From Cytophagaceae bacterium (GTDB lineage: Bacteria > Bacteroidota > Bacteroidia > Cytophagales > Flexibacteraceae), in NCBI GenBank assembly GCA_027490155.1, contig JAIXYP010000025.1, forward strand, positions 22,668 to 86,667: a DNA stretch of 64,000 nucleotides, in the 5' to 3' direction. Of this stretch, positions 16,808-27,105 are shown in pieces (positions within the stretch are counted from its first letter, which is position 1; each line of letters begins with the position of its first letter). The notes beneath the pieces were generated by a model. It was given only the letters and a program-made list of their open reading frames with translations, searched no databases and was not told where the DNA came from. The position numbers and the translations under genes were made by a program.

Positions 16808-17875
16808 CTAGATACGTGGTGTATCAAAACGTTTACGTTTGTTCTCCTTCACCAAACGGATGGCAAAAGAAGCCTCTAGCGCACCACGGTTGTTGATAAA
16901 AGTATTGTACTGGCTTGTATTGAAGTCATAGCTCAAGCCAAAAGTGTAGGCACTGTTTGACAAACCAAGGCTGAGGATTGCCGCATCTTGTAGGCGATAC
17001 CAACCACCCAAGATCAAATCAGTGCCGGCAAGGAAGGTGCCATTGTCCGGCACGATACCAAATGTGAAGTAAGCACCAGCATTGACTTGGGTAAAGCCGC
17101 CTTGGTTGCTTAGCAAGAAGTTAGGGCTGAACTTAACATCCTCGGACAAGAAGAAGTCCAGACCGCCATAGAGGTTAACCCTAGCTGGCAGTTTGTACTC
17201 TTTAGAGTCGTTAAGCGAAATGTTAGGTTGGTTCAGGTTATAACCTGAGGCACCGATATGGCCACCAATACCGCTGCTGTAGTAACTACGACCTGGGTTA
17301 TAGCTATACATCACACCAAGGTTGGTAAGCAAATAAGCCTTAGAGCTGAGCATATTGACCAATCCTGGGTCCGATACTGCGGTGTAAGAGTTGCGATAGC
17401 CAGTATATTGCTCATAACCAGCACCCCAAGTTTGGGCATTAAGGTCTAGGCCAGTCTGGACAACACCAACCTGAATACCAGCAGCGATTTTGTGCAGGCG
17501 CATATCCAGTGTATAGGCACCAGTAGCAAGGATACCACGCTTGGTTAGCGAGCCGTCTCCTGCCTGGTCATTGAAAAAAGATACACCAACACCACCCTTT
17601 TGGGTCGAACCATCAACGCCGCCAATGAAAGGGAAGATCCCAGATACTTGTGTCGTCAGGAAAGGGGTGTTGACCGCCCGCCACTGCGTGCGGAAGTTGG
17701 TATTGAGCGTCGGTGAGGTCTCGATGCCTGCATAAGCAGGGTTGAGGTACAACGATGATGCATGGAACTGGGAGAACTGGATGTCTTGCGCATTAGCAAC
17801 ACCAGCAAACAAGCCCACAACACCTATAAACAGGCCACCTATCAGGCGTTTTGCTAAAGAAGTATTCATCTGCAA
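16808..17875 (-). CDS. PorP/SprF family T9SS-associated outer membrane protein
   Basis: This 355-residue protein has a signal peptide (LIGGLFIGVVGLFAGVANAQ). The mature start DIQFSQFHASSLYLNPAYAG is diagnostic for PorP/SprF. The remainder is outer-membrane beta-barrel sequence ending in a run of charged residues. PorP binds the type B sorting domain of cargo and SprF is needed for surface delivery of the SprB adhesin. Here the gene lies 59 bp downstream of a type B cargo gene on the same strand, the usual cognate pairing. An alternative start two codons later (17869) is possible. Confidence 0.92.
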   Translation of the reverse strand: MQMNTSLAKRLIGGLFIGVVGLFAGVANAQDIQFSQFHASSLYLNPAYAGIETSPTLNTNFRTQWRAVNTPFLTTQVSGIFPFIGGVDGSTQKGGVGVSFFNDQAGDGSLTKRGILATGAYTLDMRLHKIAAGIQVGVVQTGLDLNAQTWGAGYEQYTGYRNSYTAVSDPGLVNMLSSKAYLLTNLGVMYSYNPGRSYYSSGIGGHIGASGYNLNQPNISLNDSKEYKLPARVNLYGGLDFFLSEDVKFSPNFLLSNQGGFTQVNAGAYFTFGIVPDNGTFLAGTDLILGGWYRLQDAAILSLGLSNSAYTFGLSYDFNTSQYNTFINNRGALEASFAIRLVKENKRKRFDTPRI

Positions 17876-17934
17876 AGTTTATCTTAAAGGTTTTGGGGTC
17901 TTGGCATTGCGGCCAGGACCCCAAGGGAACCTGT

Positions 17935-20136
17935 TTATTTAAGGAGGTTAACGATACCGGTTTTTTCGAATGTAGCACCGTCTAGGAACTTGCCCTTAAC
18001 AGCATAGGTGTAGGTATCCATGATACACTCCTTGCCACCATTGTCCCTACCGTCCCAAGGGGCGTTTAGGTTGCTGGTTTCGTACACAACTTGACCCCAG
18101 CGGTTCATGACAATCATTTTGAAGTCAGTGCCAGAAATGTTTTCGCCCTGCACGGCAAAGGTTTGGTTACGCACGTCTTGCGCATTAGGGCTGAAGACGG
18201 ACGGGACAAAGAACTGTTGGAAGCCACGGACATCGATCATGATGGTGCTGTCAGAAAAACAGCTACCGTCTGACGAGGCAACACGCAAACGAACGGTAGC
18301 CATACCCAATGCTGAGAAGCTATATGGATATGTGGTAGCTGCGGATGGATTCTGGGTAGTGGTAACACCGTTTTGGGTGATGCTAAAGCTGTAAACTGTC
18401 CCTGCACCATTGGTGCCAGCCGAAGCTGCAATGAAGGTTATTGGGGCGTTCAAGAACGCAACATTAGGGCCGGCAGGAGTAGTATTGTATGTAATCTTAG
18501 GATCTGGTGGACTGACAAAATTGATCGAAACAGAGTCCACCAAAATGCCATAACACAGGTTCTCGAGATATAACTTAGCTTGGCCTAAGTAGCCAGCAGG
18601 GCGTTGATAATACACAACCGAGGCAGTAGTTGTTGGGTTGCCACTTGGGGCATCCAGCAATTGGCCACCTTGTGCACCAATGCGCCAAGTATAGTTGATA
18701 TTCTGGTCACCCACCTTGACGGAGGCGATACGAACAGAACCAAAGGTACAGAGACCAACTGGCAAGCTGTCCTTGGTGGTAATCCGTGGGCGGGAAGCTG
18801 GGTCAACTGGACTAAAGAAGTTGATCGGAACTTTGACTGCCTTGCTTTTGCAAAGCGAGCGGTCACGGATCATGACGTAAATGGTATCCGACTGACGATC
18901 TGCACGCCAAAGGTTAGCGAAGGTGCGTGTTGCACTTCTTTGCCATGTCCTACCACTATCGAAACTATACCGACCGGTGAAACCAGCGGGGGTAGGAGTC
19001 CATTGGACAGGGTCTAGCGCAGTACCAACTTGGTAACGAACTACTGACGAGTCAAGCCGAATAGTGACGGACTGATTACGACAAATTGGGGTGTTGGCAG
19101 GTGTTACGTTCGTAAAGCCTGGGTTGAATACGTAAGGATAACAGGTTTCGTAGGAAACAGGATAAGGACTTGACGTAACAGAGTCACCACAAAGTGTATA
19201 AGATACAATCCGGATAGTGCCGCGTGTTACCGGAGCACCACCACAAGTAACAATTGGTGCAGTTGTCACACCAAACCTAACGGTAGTCCGTGCAATTGGA
19301 AGAGTTGGGTTGGCGCGCGAAATGGTAGAACCAACCTGAATCCGCTGGCTAGAAGCCGGGCACGAAAACTGAGGATCGGGTGTGAAGAAAGCCTTGTAGA
19401 TAGCACCACGACGATTGGCTTGTAGTGCCGCATCATCCCAAGAGAAGTTAAACTCGCCAGAGGTCGTTACCTGACTAAAGCCTGCGGTTGGTACGGCAAG
19501 GGCTGTCTGAGTAAACAATATGGACGCTGGGTTAAACTGGAACTCAGTAGTGGAGTTCAGCGCATCATCTGCCTCTGCCTGTTGGAAAGACCTTAACAGA
19601 GTAAGGTTCGAGTTAGGATTGTTGCAAGTGTTTGCCGGATTGGCCAGAAAACCCATATTGCTAGTCCGGCCACAAAGTTGGGCAACAGGCGTGATTGTCG
19701 GCAGCCTAAAGGTGCAAACAAGCGTGTTAGATGTACCGCGACCAATGTTAGGTAGCCCTGTAGTTGGTGGGGTTTCACGCTCCTTTATCCGAACGACCAC
19801 ATAATCGCCAGCACCCTTGAAAACACGAAGCTTACCATAATAGGCAGGTGTTGCAACAGTGTCCCATAGGCCAACGGCCGTAACACTGATGTTGGTGTTG
19901 GTGACGTTTACGAACTGCGGATCATACCTTACTATGATGTCCGAGGTACCTGGCGCAATAGCCGAAGGCCGGCTACCTGCAAATTGCTGCAATCGGAGGG
20001 TTACCTCTACGTAATCGAACTGAGGACTAAGTACTTGCGAACCTAGACACTGGAACCGTATCTGGGCCACTGCCGCTGTGCTTGCAAATAGACAAACCCA
20101 GCCCAGGACGAAAAAACGAAGTTTTGAAATTGACAT
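17935..20136 (-). CDS. T9SS type B cargo protein (gliding-motility-type C-terminal domain)
   Basis: This 733-residue protein has a signal peptide (LRFFVLGWVCLFASTAAVAQ). An N-terminal beta-sandwich follows (FVNVTNTNISVTAVG; resembling cohesin-like folds), then several Ig-like/PKD segments rich in Thr, Val and Ser. The C-terminal type B sorting domain (FFVPSVFSPNAQDV ... MNRWGQVVYE ... APWDGRDNGG) is the gliding motility-associated CTD. Such proteins are surface adhesins or scaffold components delivered by T9SS with a PorP/SprF partner, which is the next gene. The gene upstream (26-bp gap) encodes a larger protein whose N-terminus has a similar beta-sandwich and whose tail is dockerin-like. 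Confidence 0.9.
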   Translation of the reverse strand: MSISKLRFFVLGWVCLFASTAAVAQIRFQCLGSQVLSPQFDYVEVTLRLQQFAGSRPSAIAPGTSDIIVRYDPQFVNVTNTNISVTAVGLWDTVATPAYYGKLRVFKGAGDYVVVRIKERETPPTTGLPNIGRGTSNTLVCTFRLPTITPVAQLCGRTSNMGFLANPANTCNNPNSNLTLLRSFQQAEADDALNSTTEFQFNPASILFTQTALAVPTAGFSQVTTSGEFNFSWDDAALQANRRGAIYKAFFTPDPQFSCPASSQRIQVGSTISRANPTLPIARTTVRFGVTTAPIVTCGGAPVTRGTIRIVSYTLCGDSVTSSPYPVSYETCYPYVFNPGFTNVTPANTPICRNQSVTIRLDSSVVRYQVGTALDPVQWTPTPAGFTGRYSFDSGRTWQRSATRTFANLWRADRQSDTIYVMIRDRSLCKSKAVKVPINFFSPVDPASRPRITTKDSLPVGLCTFGSVRIASVKVGDQNINYTWRIGAQGGQLLDAPSGNPTTTASVVYYQRPAGYLGQAKLYLENLCYGILVDSVSINFVSPPDPKITYNTTPAGPNVAFLNAPITFIAASAGTNGAGTVYSFSITQNGVTTTQNPSAATTYPYSFSALGMATVRLRVASSDGSCFSDSTIMIDVRGFQQFFVPSVFSPNAQDVRNQTFAVQGENISGTDFKMIVMNRWGQVVYETSNLNAPWDGRDNGGKECIMDTYTYAVKGKFLDGATFEKTGIVNLLK

Positions 20137-20162
20137 GACTTCTGGGGTGTGCTGGTTGAAAA

Positions 20163-23100
20163 CTATTTGTTAAGGATGGCGTGTTTCTGTAAACGCGCAT
20201 TGTTGTCCACAATGATCCTGTCCAAGTTGTCAATCTTGGTATCAAGGTTTAAATCCAGGTCACGATAAATGTTCTGACGAGGATTACCAGATTGATTGAG
20301 GTACTGGATAATCTTCTCTAGGTCAAATGAATTGATACTTGAGGTCCTGTCCGAAATATTGCCTGCAATGGCAGCTACCCGACGTTGAGCAACAGGGGTG
20401 TTAGGTGCATATGGAATGACCCACTCGGACCCGATACCAGAAACATAAGCTCCTTGGCGGATAACATTGGCCTCACGGGTAAAGTCAACAGTGCCACCAG
20501 CAGGACCTCCACCCGGAGGGTTAGCACCAGTTTGAGGTACGACATTAGCAGTCAACGTGCTGATGAGTGTAATATGAGATCCGTTTGCGACGTAGGCTAC
20601 AACGTTTGAGGTAGGGGGGGTACTACCTGTTAGCCTCGCATAATCTACTGTACCCGTTTCGAAATCACGGATGGTACCATCAGGATACAACCAAGCTTTA
20701 CCTTCGGCAACAGTTGTTAGAGGGCGTCCGTTAGTTGGGTCGCAGTTGAAGTCGGTCATCAAACCAACGTCAATCAGATCCACAGGTCCGAGCGAGTCGG
20801 TGGCAGGGCCGAAGGAGTTGGCAATTTTCCGGATTGGGAAACCTGGCAACATAAATTCGGACCCACATTGGCCAGAGTTACGCTCATACCTTGACAAGAA
20901 ACTGCCAGGGCGTGGATAGTCAGGACTTGGGGTGGTATAATAGTCGTTACGCATCCGGGGGTTAGCCGCAGCAACTGGCTGGACAAATGCACCAGATAGA
21001 TAGGCCCTAACCCGAAGGTTAAAGTTCTCCTGGACGTTAAAGGTGCTTGTACTAGTGGCCGACTGGCAACCTGACGAATCTTGAACGACTAGTTCAAAGT
21101 TATAGGTACCTGCAGCCGTTGGCGTAAAAATGGGGTTCAGGAAGTTGCGGTTATTGGCCTTGCCCGTTGCAGTTGAAACATTGATTGGTGCGATAGCACC
21201 GCCAGACAACATATTGAGGCTATTAGCAGGGTTGCTGCTACCAGCCGTCCAAATAATTTTGACTGAGTCTGCACGTGAAGTAATGGTGCGAGAGTAAGTT
21301 GGCGAGAAAGGTCCTGCTGGAGCTGCATAACGATTCTGGAGGGCCGTGCCACCACCTAACCATGCACTGCTAAAGGCAGGCATCTGGATGCCGCAGGCAG
21401 CTGCTACACCCGAGTTACCAGTAGGTTTCGGGAAAATGCGCATGGTCACGAAGGTGCTAGACGCAGATCCTGAGCTAGCCTTGTTCGTTCCGTTGATGGC
21501 TGTCAAGGTCAATTTGGCACCAACACGGAAGTCGTTAAATGTCGTTGACCAGTTGATACAGATAGAACCTGAGTCAGAGCGGGCACCTGTGGCGGCGGTG
21601 AAGGAAACGGTGCCGGCGGTGGCTGGCTCTAACTTCCAGCGGTAGGTCGTGAAGTCAAGCGAGTCTGCTAGTTTGACGCTGTAGCAAGTACTAGCCGTGC
21701 CTTGGCAGAAATCAAACCCAGATAATTGTGGGGCACCTAGCAGTTTGATATCCGGGGCTGACCTCGCAATTGTATCCGTAATATGGATCTTGAGCGATGC
21801 TGATGAATCTAAGCTGGTGCCACAGCTATTGATACCACGCATATTGATCTGATAAAAACCAGAAGGTGCGTTAGGTTTCAGCAGAAGGCGAATGCAATAG
21901 TCTGTACCTTGTTGTGGGCCTGCACCAGGGATGGCAACAAATGTGCCGATTGTGTCTTGTTTAAAACCTGGAGTTGGCACCATTGGGCGTACCTTCCAGA
22001 TACCAGAGGTAGAATACTCAGGTTTTACATTTAGGTACTTTAACGAATCTGCATTATAGTTACGAAGGCAGATATCCACAAAGGTGTCCACTCCGCGGTG
22101 GATAGCACGAGAAATTGCATTAGGAACAGTTACCGGTGCACCTGGTGCCCTTAGTGGCTTTGGCTGTATGAAGAAGGTCGTGGTGGCGGTGTCCCCCATC
22201 GAACTAGTATCTGCACTAGGAGCAAAGAGCCCACCAACACCAGCATAATGAGATGTCGGCAAGCCGCCATGTCGTGCGTTGGTGTCAGTCATGCCAGCAG
22301 CGATGATTTTGACGGCACCATAATATTGTGGATTCCAGAGTGCCCAGAAGCCTGTGCTGTCAGACCTAAAATAACGTGCGAAGTTGCGAGGGTAATTGGC
22401 CAAAACCGGAATAGCAGCTGGCAAAAGTGTTGCAGCAGGCAGATGGCTGTAAGGTTTCAGACGAGTACGGCTAGCAGCATCAAACCGCGTGATAAAGTAC
22501 CGATACTTAGTTGTATCAGCATATTTGGTACCTGCAAATGCTGTGCGGAAAATGGCACGGAAGAAAGTCGAGTCAGTACCTTGGCAGGTAGAGTCAGTTG
22601 TGCTACCGTTGCTAGAGTTTATAGTCTGGACAGTGTCAGGACGTGGTACAAGCGCGTTCCAGTTAACCTTGATAGAATCCCAGCGTGAGGCTCCGCAGGC
22701 ATTGCGACCACGGTACTTGAGGTATCCGACAGTATCTGTCGTGAAACGTTGCCAGTTGATCTTGACCCTTAGGCTATCCTTGAACCTAGATGGAAGTAGA
22801 TTGGCTGCATCCTGTGGTGTAAAGGGGGTGATGCGTGGATTGATGATCGTGTGGCGTGAGCCAGGGATGCGTTTGTTCTGGACTGTATCAGGATAAACGG
22901 CCCATTCGTATTCGCGGATGTTAGTACTACCGTTTGCAAACTCAAAAAACTGGTTGTTAGGGTCGTTAACCGAATAGGACTTTGCACGAAGAGTACTATC
23001 AGGGCGACGGGCACGACGTGGCGGTGCAGCTAGTACTGGGATACCACTATAAATACGGAAGGACTTCCTGAGGGTATCACCATTGCTTCCGCAGAAGTTA

Positions 23101-24197
23101 TTGCCACGGACCGAAAGCTCATATACACCAGGTGCACCAGACCAAGTGACCGTCGCGCTGCTACCGATACCAGCACTTGGTACAATCGTACCAAATGAGC
23201 TTGGAGTAATGGTCCAGGTGTAGCTATTAGCCGATGAGCTCGGAATGATGCGAAGAATATTTTGATTGCCTGATAGGCCGACTCCGCAAAGTCCTGTATC
23301 AAGGGCAATAGGATCTAGCAAGGTCGGCCTTGGAACCTTGTCTTGGACAATAACTGTAATCCGGTTGGTACGGTAAGAACATTGGGCAGTGGTAACTTCG
23401 CAAACGAGTGGATCACCGTTATTGATGGTAGGGGCACCAGCCGGGTTAAGTGTGGAACGTGACAATGTAGGCGTTGCGGTGGCAGGACCAAGGGCTACGT
23501 TGCCAGCAAAAAACCGATATGTGGTGACACCAGGAGTGGTTGGCACAGTTAGGGTCAGACGCTCGGTGGCACACATGGTGATAGAGCTTCCTGTTGCTGG
23601 ACGTGGTGGTGTGCCAGCCGAAGCCGTCATAGTCGGCGTGGCAAACGCAGGCGCCAGGCTGAGGCTAGTAGGTGCATCAATTGTTAAGTCAGCAAACGGG
23701 TCAGCGATCAGGCTATTGAAGCTGCGATCTGAAACTAAGGTAGCGTCGGTGCGCCAGCTTAAGTTGTTGTTGAGTGTACAGTTAAGGATCGGGAGTTTGA
23801 TTTCGGCCAATGTCTCAGTGGCATTTGGTGCCAATGTGACAGCTGGCCCACCTTGTACTGCCCGCATCGAGACCAAAATGTAACCACTGGTTGCATCATA
23901 GACCGCAGTCATTTGCGCAAATGAGGGGTTATTAGAGTAAACTGGGCTGAAAATATTAGGCCCGATAGTGGCCGTGTTAACCGCCAGCTGGTTGACGTCA
24001 AATGCAAAATCACAGTCGCCCGGTACATAAGGCGTACCAGTTGGGTTCTGGAGCAGCACCTTAATCGTCACGGTAGGTGTGGTTAAGGTCTGCTGTAACC
24101 TGACCTTAAGCTGCGCTTCGGCTGGGACCGTTGCCAATCCGATGAGGCAGGCAAGCACTCCTAGAAAGGTCGAAAGTCGGAAAACGTGTTTCATCAT
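20163..24197 (-). CDS. Large secreted multi-domain protein with dockerin-like C-terminus
   Basis: The preferred start at 24197 (24194 equally possible) gives about 1,344 residues beginning with a signal peptide (FRLSTFLGVLACLIGLATVPAEAQ). The start at 24260 adds 21 residues before it. A cohesin-like N-terminal sandwich (LKVRLQQTLTTPTVTIKVLL) is followed by many Ig-like/PKD-type segments with Cys pairs (for example FCQGTASTCYSV). The last 60 residues are helical with two calcium-loop-like motifs: SFDLEKIIQYL and RDLDLNLDTKIDNLDRIIVDN. No type A or B sorting domain is seen. The gene is first in a run with the type B cargo and PorP genes, so it probably forms part of the same surface structure. 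Function is unknown; an adhesin or scaffold is likely. Confidence 0.8.
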   Translation of the reverse strand: MMKHVFRLSTFLGVLACLIGLATVPAEAQLKVRLQQTLTTPTVTIKVLLQNPTGTPYVPGDCDFAFDVNQLAVNTATIGPNIFSPVYSNNPSFAQMTAVYDATSGYILVSMRAVQGGPAVTLAPNATETLAEIKLPILNCTLNNNLSWRTDATLVSDRSFNSLIADPFADLTIDAPTSLSLAPAFATPTMTASAGTPPRPATGSSITMCATERLTLTVPTTPGVTTYRFFAGNVALGPATATPTLSRSTLNPAGAPTINNGDPLVCEVTTAQCSYRTNRITVIVQDKVPRPTLLDPIALDTGLCGVGLSGNQNILRIIPSSSANSYTWTITPSSFGTIVPSAGIGSSATVTWSGAPGVYELSVRGNNFCGSNGDTLRKSFRIYSGIPVLAAPPRRARRPDSTLRAKSYSVNDPNNQFFEFANGSTNIREYEWAVYPDTVQNKRIPGSRHTIINPRITPFTPQDAANLLPSRFKDSLRVKINWQRFTTDTVGYLKYRGRNACGASRWDSIKVNWNALVPRPDTVQTINSSNGSTTDSTCQGTDSTFFRAIFRTAFAGTKYADTTKYRYFITRFDAASRTRLKPYSHLPAATLLPAAIPVLANYPRNFARYFRSDSTGFWALWNPQYYGAVKIIAAGMTDTNARHGGLPTSHYAGVGGLFAPSADTSSMGDTATTTFFIQPKPLRAPGAPVTVPNAISRAIHRGVDTFVDICLRNYNADSLKYLNVKPEYSTSGIWKVRPMVPTPGFKQDTIGTFVAIPGAGPQQGTDYCIRLLLKPNAPSGFYQINMRGINSCGTSLDSSASLKIHITDTIARSAPDIKLLGAPQLSGFDFCQGTASTCYSVKLADSLDFTTYRWKLEPATAGTVSFTAATGARSDSGSICINWSTTFNDFRVGAKLTLTAINGTNKASSGSASSTFVTMRIFPKPTGNSGVAAACGIQMPAFSSAWLGGGTALQNRYAAPAGPFSPTYSRTITSRADSVKIIWTAGSSNPANSLNMLSGGAIAPINVSTATGKANNRNFLNPIFTPTAAGTYNFELVVQDSSGCQSATSTSTFNVQENFNLRVRAYLSGAFVQPVAAANPRMRNDYYTTPSPDYPRPGSFLSRYERNSGQCGSEFMLPGFPIRKIANSFGPATDSLGPVDLIDVGLMTDFNCDPTNGRPLTTVAEGKAWLYPDGTIRDFETGTVDYARLTGSTPPTSNVVAYVANGSHITLISTLTANVVPQTGANPPGGGPAGGTVDFTREANVIRQGAYVSGIGSEWVIPYAPNTPVAQRRVAAIAGNISDRTSSINSFDLEKIIQYLNQSGNPRQNIYRDLDLNLDTKIDNLDRIIVDNNARLQKHAILNK

Positions 24198-24675
24198 TGT
24201 GCTGGATTGCATTTCTAACAGGCTTGTGTAGGCTTTGGTCAGGTCCTTGACCAACACCACGGCGGCTGCCGCTGTAAAGATCTTGGTTCACCAATCATAT
24301 TAGCCCTAATATGGGCAAACAGTACACAGGCCATGATAACCAAGTGCAATTTTAGTGATTTCGGGGGGATTAACCCAAAGTAGGGCTCGAAAAATAAAAA
24401 ATTAGTCCAGAATATCGCTGATAACGCAAATATTACATCGGATCCTGAGGGATACCCTGTCGGCCAAGATTAAGCCAATGTGACCAAACTATGGGTTGCA
24501 AAATGCGATTTGGCCCAAGTTCGTCTCTAATATCAAATTAAAAAGGCGTTAATTCTGCGCAAAATCTGGCCAAACCTTACACGGTAGGAATTCTGCCAAA
24601 TTTTGTCTATTTTCTGTTCCGTTGTAGTCCAAAATATACGGTATTTGGCAACATTACTTAGGTCTGATCTGGCTA
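24198..24675. other. Intergenic region, 478 bp, AT-rich
   Basis: Presumably holds the promoter of the surface-protein operon to its left, yet no exact TAnnTTTG box is present on the minus strand. The nearest is a one-base-off box near 24317-24325. No gene or strong hairpin was seen. Confidence 0.5.
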
Positions 24676-25869
24676 TTAGTCGGCAGTATGGACCATGGTT
24701 TTGACCATCGAAAGGAGCCGATCGATGACAAATTGCTGATCTTGCAATGAAAGACTTGGCCCAGTGGGCAGGCAGATGGCATGCCTAAACCAATGGTCCG
24801 AATTGGGCCAGTGTTGCGGACCTATCAGACTAACTTGCTGACTAACAGCACCTTGCAGATAAGGCTGTTGGTGCATGGGTTTCCAGACCGATCTGCATTC
24901 GATACCATCGGTTGCCAAGGTTGCGCAAAGACTAAGGAGAGCGGAATGGGCAAATGGAAGCCGAAAAACCGGCAACCACCGATTGCTAACCACGTCTGGC
25001 GGCTCTGACTGGCCGATTATGCCATTTGGGGCAAGTGCTTCGGCATATCGATCATAAATCTGTTGTCGAATCAAGACCAAGTCTTTCAAACGGCTAAGCT
25101 GGCTGGACCCCAAAGCTGCCAAAACATTACTCATGCGATAATTATAGCCGATTTCTTGGTGTTCGTACCACGAGACTGGCTCCTTGGACTGCGTGGCCCA
25201 CTTGCGTACTTGGCCGACAATCGCAGGGTCATGCGCACCCAGTGCTCCCCCACCCGAGGTGCTGATTATTTTGTTGCCGTTGAAGGACCATACGGTAATA
25301 TCGGCAAAGTGGCCAACAGGATAGGTGTTAGGAGTCGGGCCTGCAATGGAAGAGTTGGCATGACTATAACTGCCTAACGCCTCAGCGGCATCTTCCAGGA
25401 TCTTGATTTGGCCATCATACAGGTCCTGTACATGATCCCGAATGATTTGTGTCGGTGCGGGCATACCGAACAAGTCCACCACGATGATAGCCTTAGGGAG
25501 CCGATCAATCCTAGCCAATTGAGCTAAACAGCTGCTTAGATGCTCTAGGGAAATATTGCCAGTCTCAGGATCGGCGTCGATCAGGATGGGCTGGGCACCA
25601 AGATAGAGAATGGGGTTTAAGCTTGCTGCAAAGGTCAGGGTCGGGACTAGCACAAGATCTCCTGGCCCAACCCCAAGTGCCTTGAGCCCTAGGTGTATGG
25701 CGGCAGTGCCAGAGGATAGCGCAACTACATGCTGGCCAGTCACTAGGCCAAGTTCGGCATCAAAAACATCTAGGGCTGGGCCAACTGGCGCCAACCAACC
25801 AGAGGCCATCGCTGCTAAGACTGCTACCTGATCGTCTGGGTGTACCTGAGGTGGCGACAAATAGATCAT
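24676..25869 (-). CDS. DegT/DnrJ/EryC1/StrS family PLP-dependent aminotransferase
   Basis: This 397-residue protein, of full family length, belongs to the sugar aminotransferases that make amino sugars for surface polysaccharides. Visible motifs are the PLP-phosphate contact SSGTAAIHLGL (about residue 52), the cofactor-ring aspartate in ILEDAAEALGS (Asp 160), and the Schiff-base lysine in SFNGNKIIST (Lys 200). C-terminal HAICLPTGPSLSLQDQQFV is also typical. The target is likely a UDP- or dTDP-keto-sugar, not identifiable from sequence. The next gene upstream is a glycosyltransferase on the same strand, supporting a polysaccharide role. Confidence 0.88.
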   Translation of the reverse strand: MIYLSPPQVHPDDQVAVLAAMASGWLAPVGPALDVFDAELGLVTGQHVVALSSGTAAIHLGLKALGVGPGDLVLVPTLTFAASLNPILYLGAQPILIDADPETGNISLEHLSSCLAQLARIDRLPKAIIVVDLFGMPAPTQIIRDHVQDLYDGQIKILEDAAEALGSYSHANSSIAGPTPNTYPVGHFADITVWSFNGNKIISTSGGGALGAHDPAIVGQVRKWATQSKEPVSWYEHQEIGYNYRMSNVLAALGSSQLSRLKDLVLIRQQIYDRYAEALAPNGIIGQSEPPDVVSNRWLPVFRLPFAHSALLSLCATLATDGIECRSVWKPMHQQPYLQGAVSQQVSLIGPQHWPNSDHWFRHAICLPTGPSLSLQDQQFVIDRLLSMVKTMVHTAD

Positions 25870-25947
25870 GGGCCGTAGGAAGTCTGTTGGTTTGATTTAA
25901 CTGGATGCCTGAGTTTTGACATTGGCAACCTTGACCCAAACAATGGT

Positions 25948-27105
25948 CTAAAGGCTAAGATCCCGATAGATTTGTACTAGTTTATCTTGCTCACGTTGCC
26001 AGTTATACTGATCCTTAGCAGCAGCACATGCATCTTTAAGGCTGTTGTATACTTCTGGCTCTGCTTGCAGGTGCCGGATGGCCTCCGATATCGCTTTAGG
26101 CTCAGGTGTACAAAGGTAGGCAAAGGGATATGTTGATAAGATCTCTAGATACTCTGGCAAGGGGCTCAGTAGCTGGGGCAAGCCGTGCATCATGTAGTCG
26201 AAGAACTTGTTGGCAAGGGAATATTGGTAGTTAAGCCCCTGTCCGTCCAGGACCAAGAGTCCCAAATAGGCGTTTTGGTAGTACTCAGGAAGCCGATCTG
26301 GTGCCACAAACCCTTCGAAAAAAACCCTGTTCGACACCTGTAATTGATTGCTCAATCGTTTGAGGTCTTGTAGGTCTGGCCCATCACCACAGATTACAAG
26401 GTTAAACTTGTGGTCAGGCATGGAGGTGATGACGTGCTCCAGGCCACGGTTGCGGTTGACGGCACCGACGTAGAGCAAGTAGGGCACAAAGCGCAGTGGG
26501 CGCCTGGCAAGCTCTTGGTCCGCATGGTAATTACTGATCGGTTGGAGGCCAGATCGCTCGGGTAGGTTCCGGACCACCCCAAAGGGCACCTTGGTCAGGG
26601 CTTGGTACCAGCGTGCTACTCCGCTTGAAACAGTGTAGGCCGCATCCACATGGGGTATGAAGAAACGCTCGGCTAAATGCCAGAGGCGGTGCACCATGGG
26701 GCGGGAAACAACCTCCTCTTGCTCCGAAAATATCTCATGAGCATCCAGGACGATGCGCTGCCTTCGAAACAATGATACCAACCAATGCCCCATCATCGCA
26801 CCAGGTAGGGTATCAATATCCGCAGCAGAAACAATATCCGCCTTGGTGGTCAGGACCAAAAACAAAAGACGAAGCTGAAACTCGAGGTAAAAGAGGATCC
26901 CCTTTTCGAAAATACAGTTAATCCGTCGTTGTTGGTACTGCAAGGCATCTTGCCTAAGTGCTACTGACGTCCTCAATCTCCTGCCAATCAAGGTCACCTC
27001 AAAGCCAGCGGAACCTAGGGCGTCGGCAATCTTGGCCATGCGTTGGTCATAGGTCAGGTCCGTGCTAACCAATAGAAGTACGCTGGGCCCAAAAGTGATG
27101 CCCAT
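25948..27105 (-). CDS. Glycosyltransferase family 4 type
   Basis: The start at 27105 gives 385 residues and begins at the first strand of the GT-B fold (FGPSVLLLVSTDLTYDQRM). The upstream start at 27237 would add a 44-residue Pro/Ser-rich stretch without family likeness. The N-terminal half contains VLDAHEIFSE, and the C-terminal nucleotide-sugar domain contains LLYVGAVNRNRGLEHVI and LVICGDGPDLQDLKRL, then LANKFFDYMMHGLPQLLS, the region holding the donor-binding acidic residue. It would transfer a sugar to a surface glycan. It shares its direction with the aminotransferase downstream (78 bp). Confidence 0.85.
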   Translation of the reverse strand: MGITFGPSVLLLVSTDLTYDQRMAKIADALGSAGFEVTLIGRRLRTSVALRQDALQYQQRRINCIFEKGILFYLEFQLRLLFLVLTTKADIVSAADIDTLPGAMMGHWLVSLFRRQRIVLDAHEIFSEQEEVVSRPMVHRLWHLAERFFIPHVDAAYTVSSGVARWYQALTKVPFGVVRNLPERSGLQPISNYHADQELARRPLRFVPYLLYVGAVNRNRGLEHVITSMPDHKFNLVICGDGPDLQDLKRLSNQLQVSNRVFFEGFVAPDRLPEYYQNAYLGLLVLDGQGLNYQYSLANKFFDYMMHGLPQLLSPLPEYLEILSTYPFAYLCTPEPKAISEAIRHLQAEPEVYNSLKDACAAAKDQYNWQREQDKLVQIYRDLSL

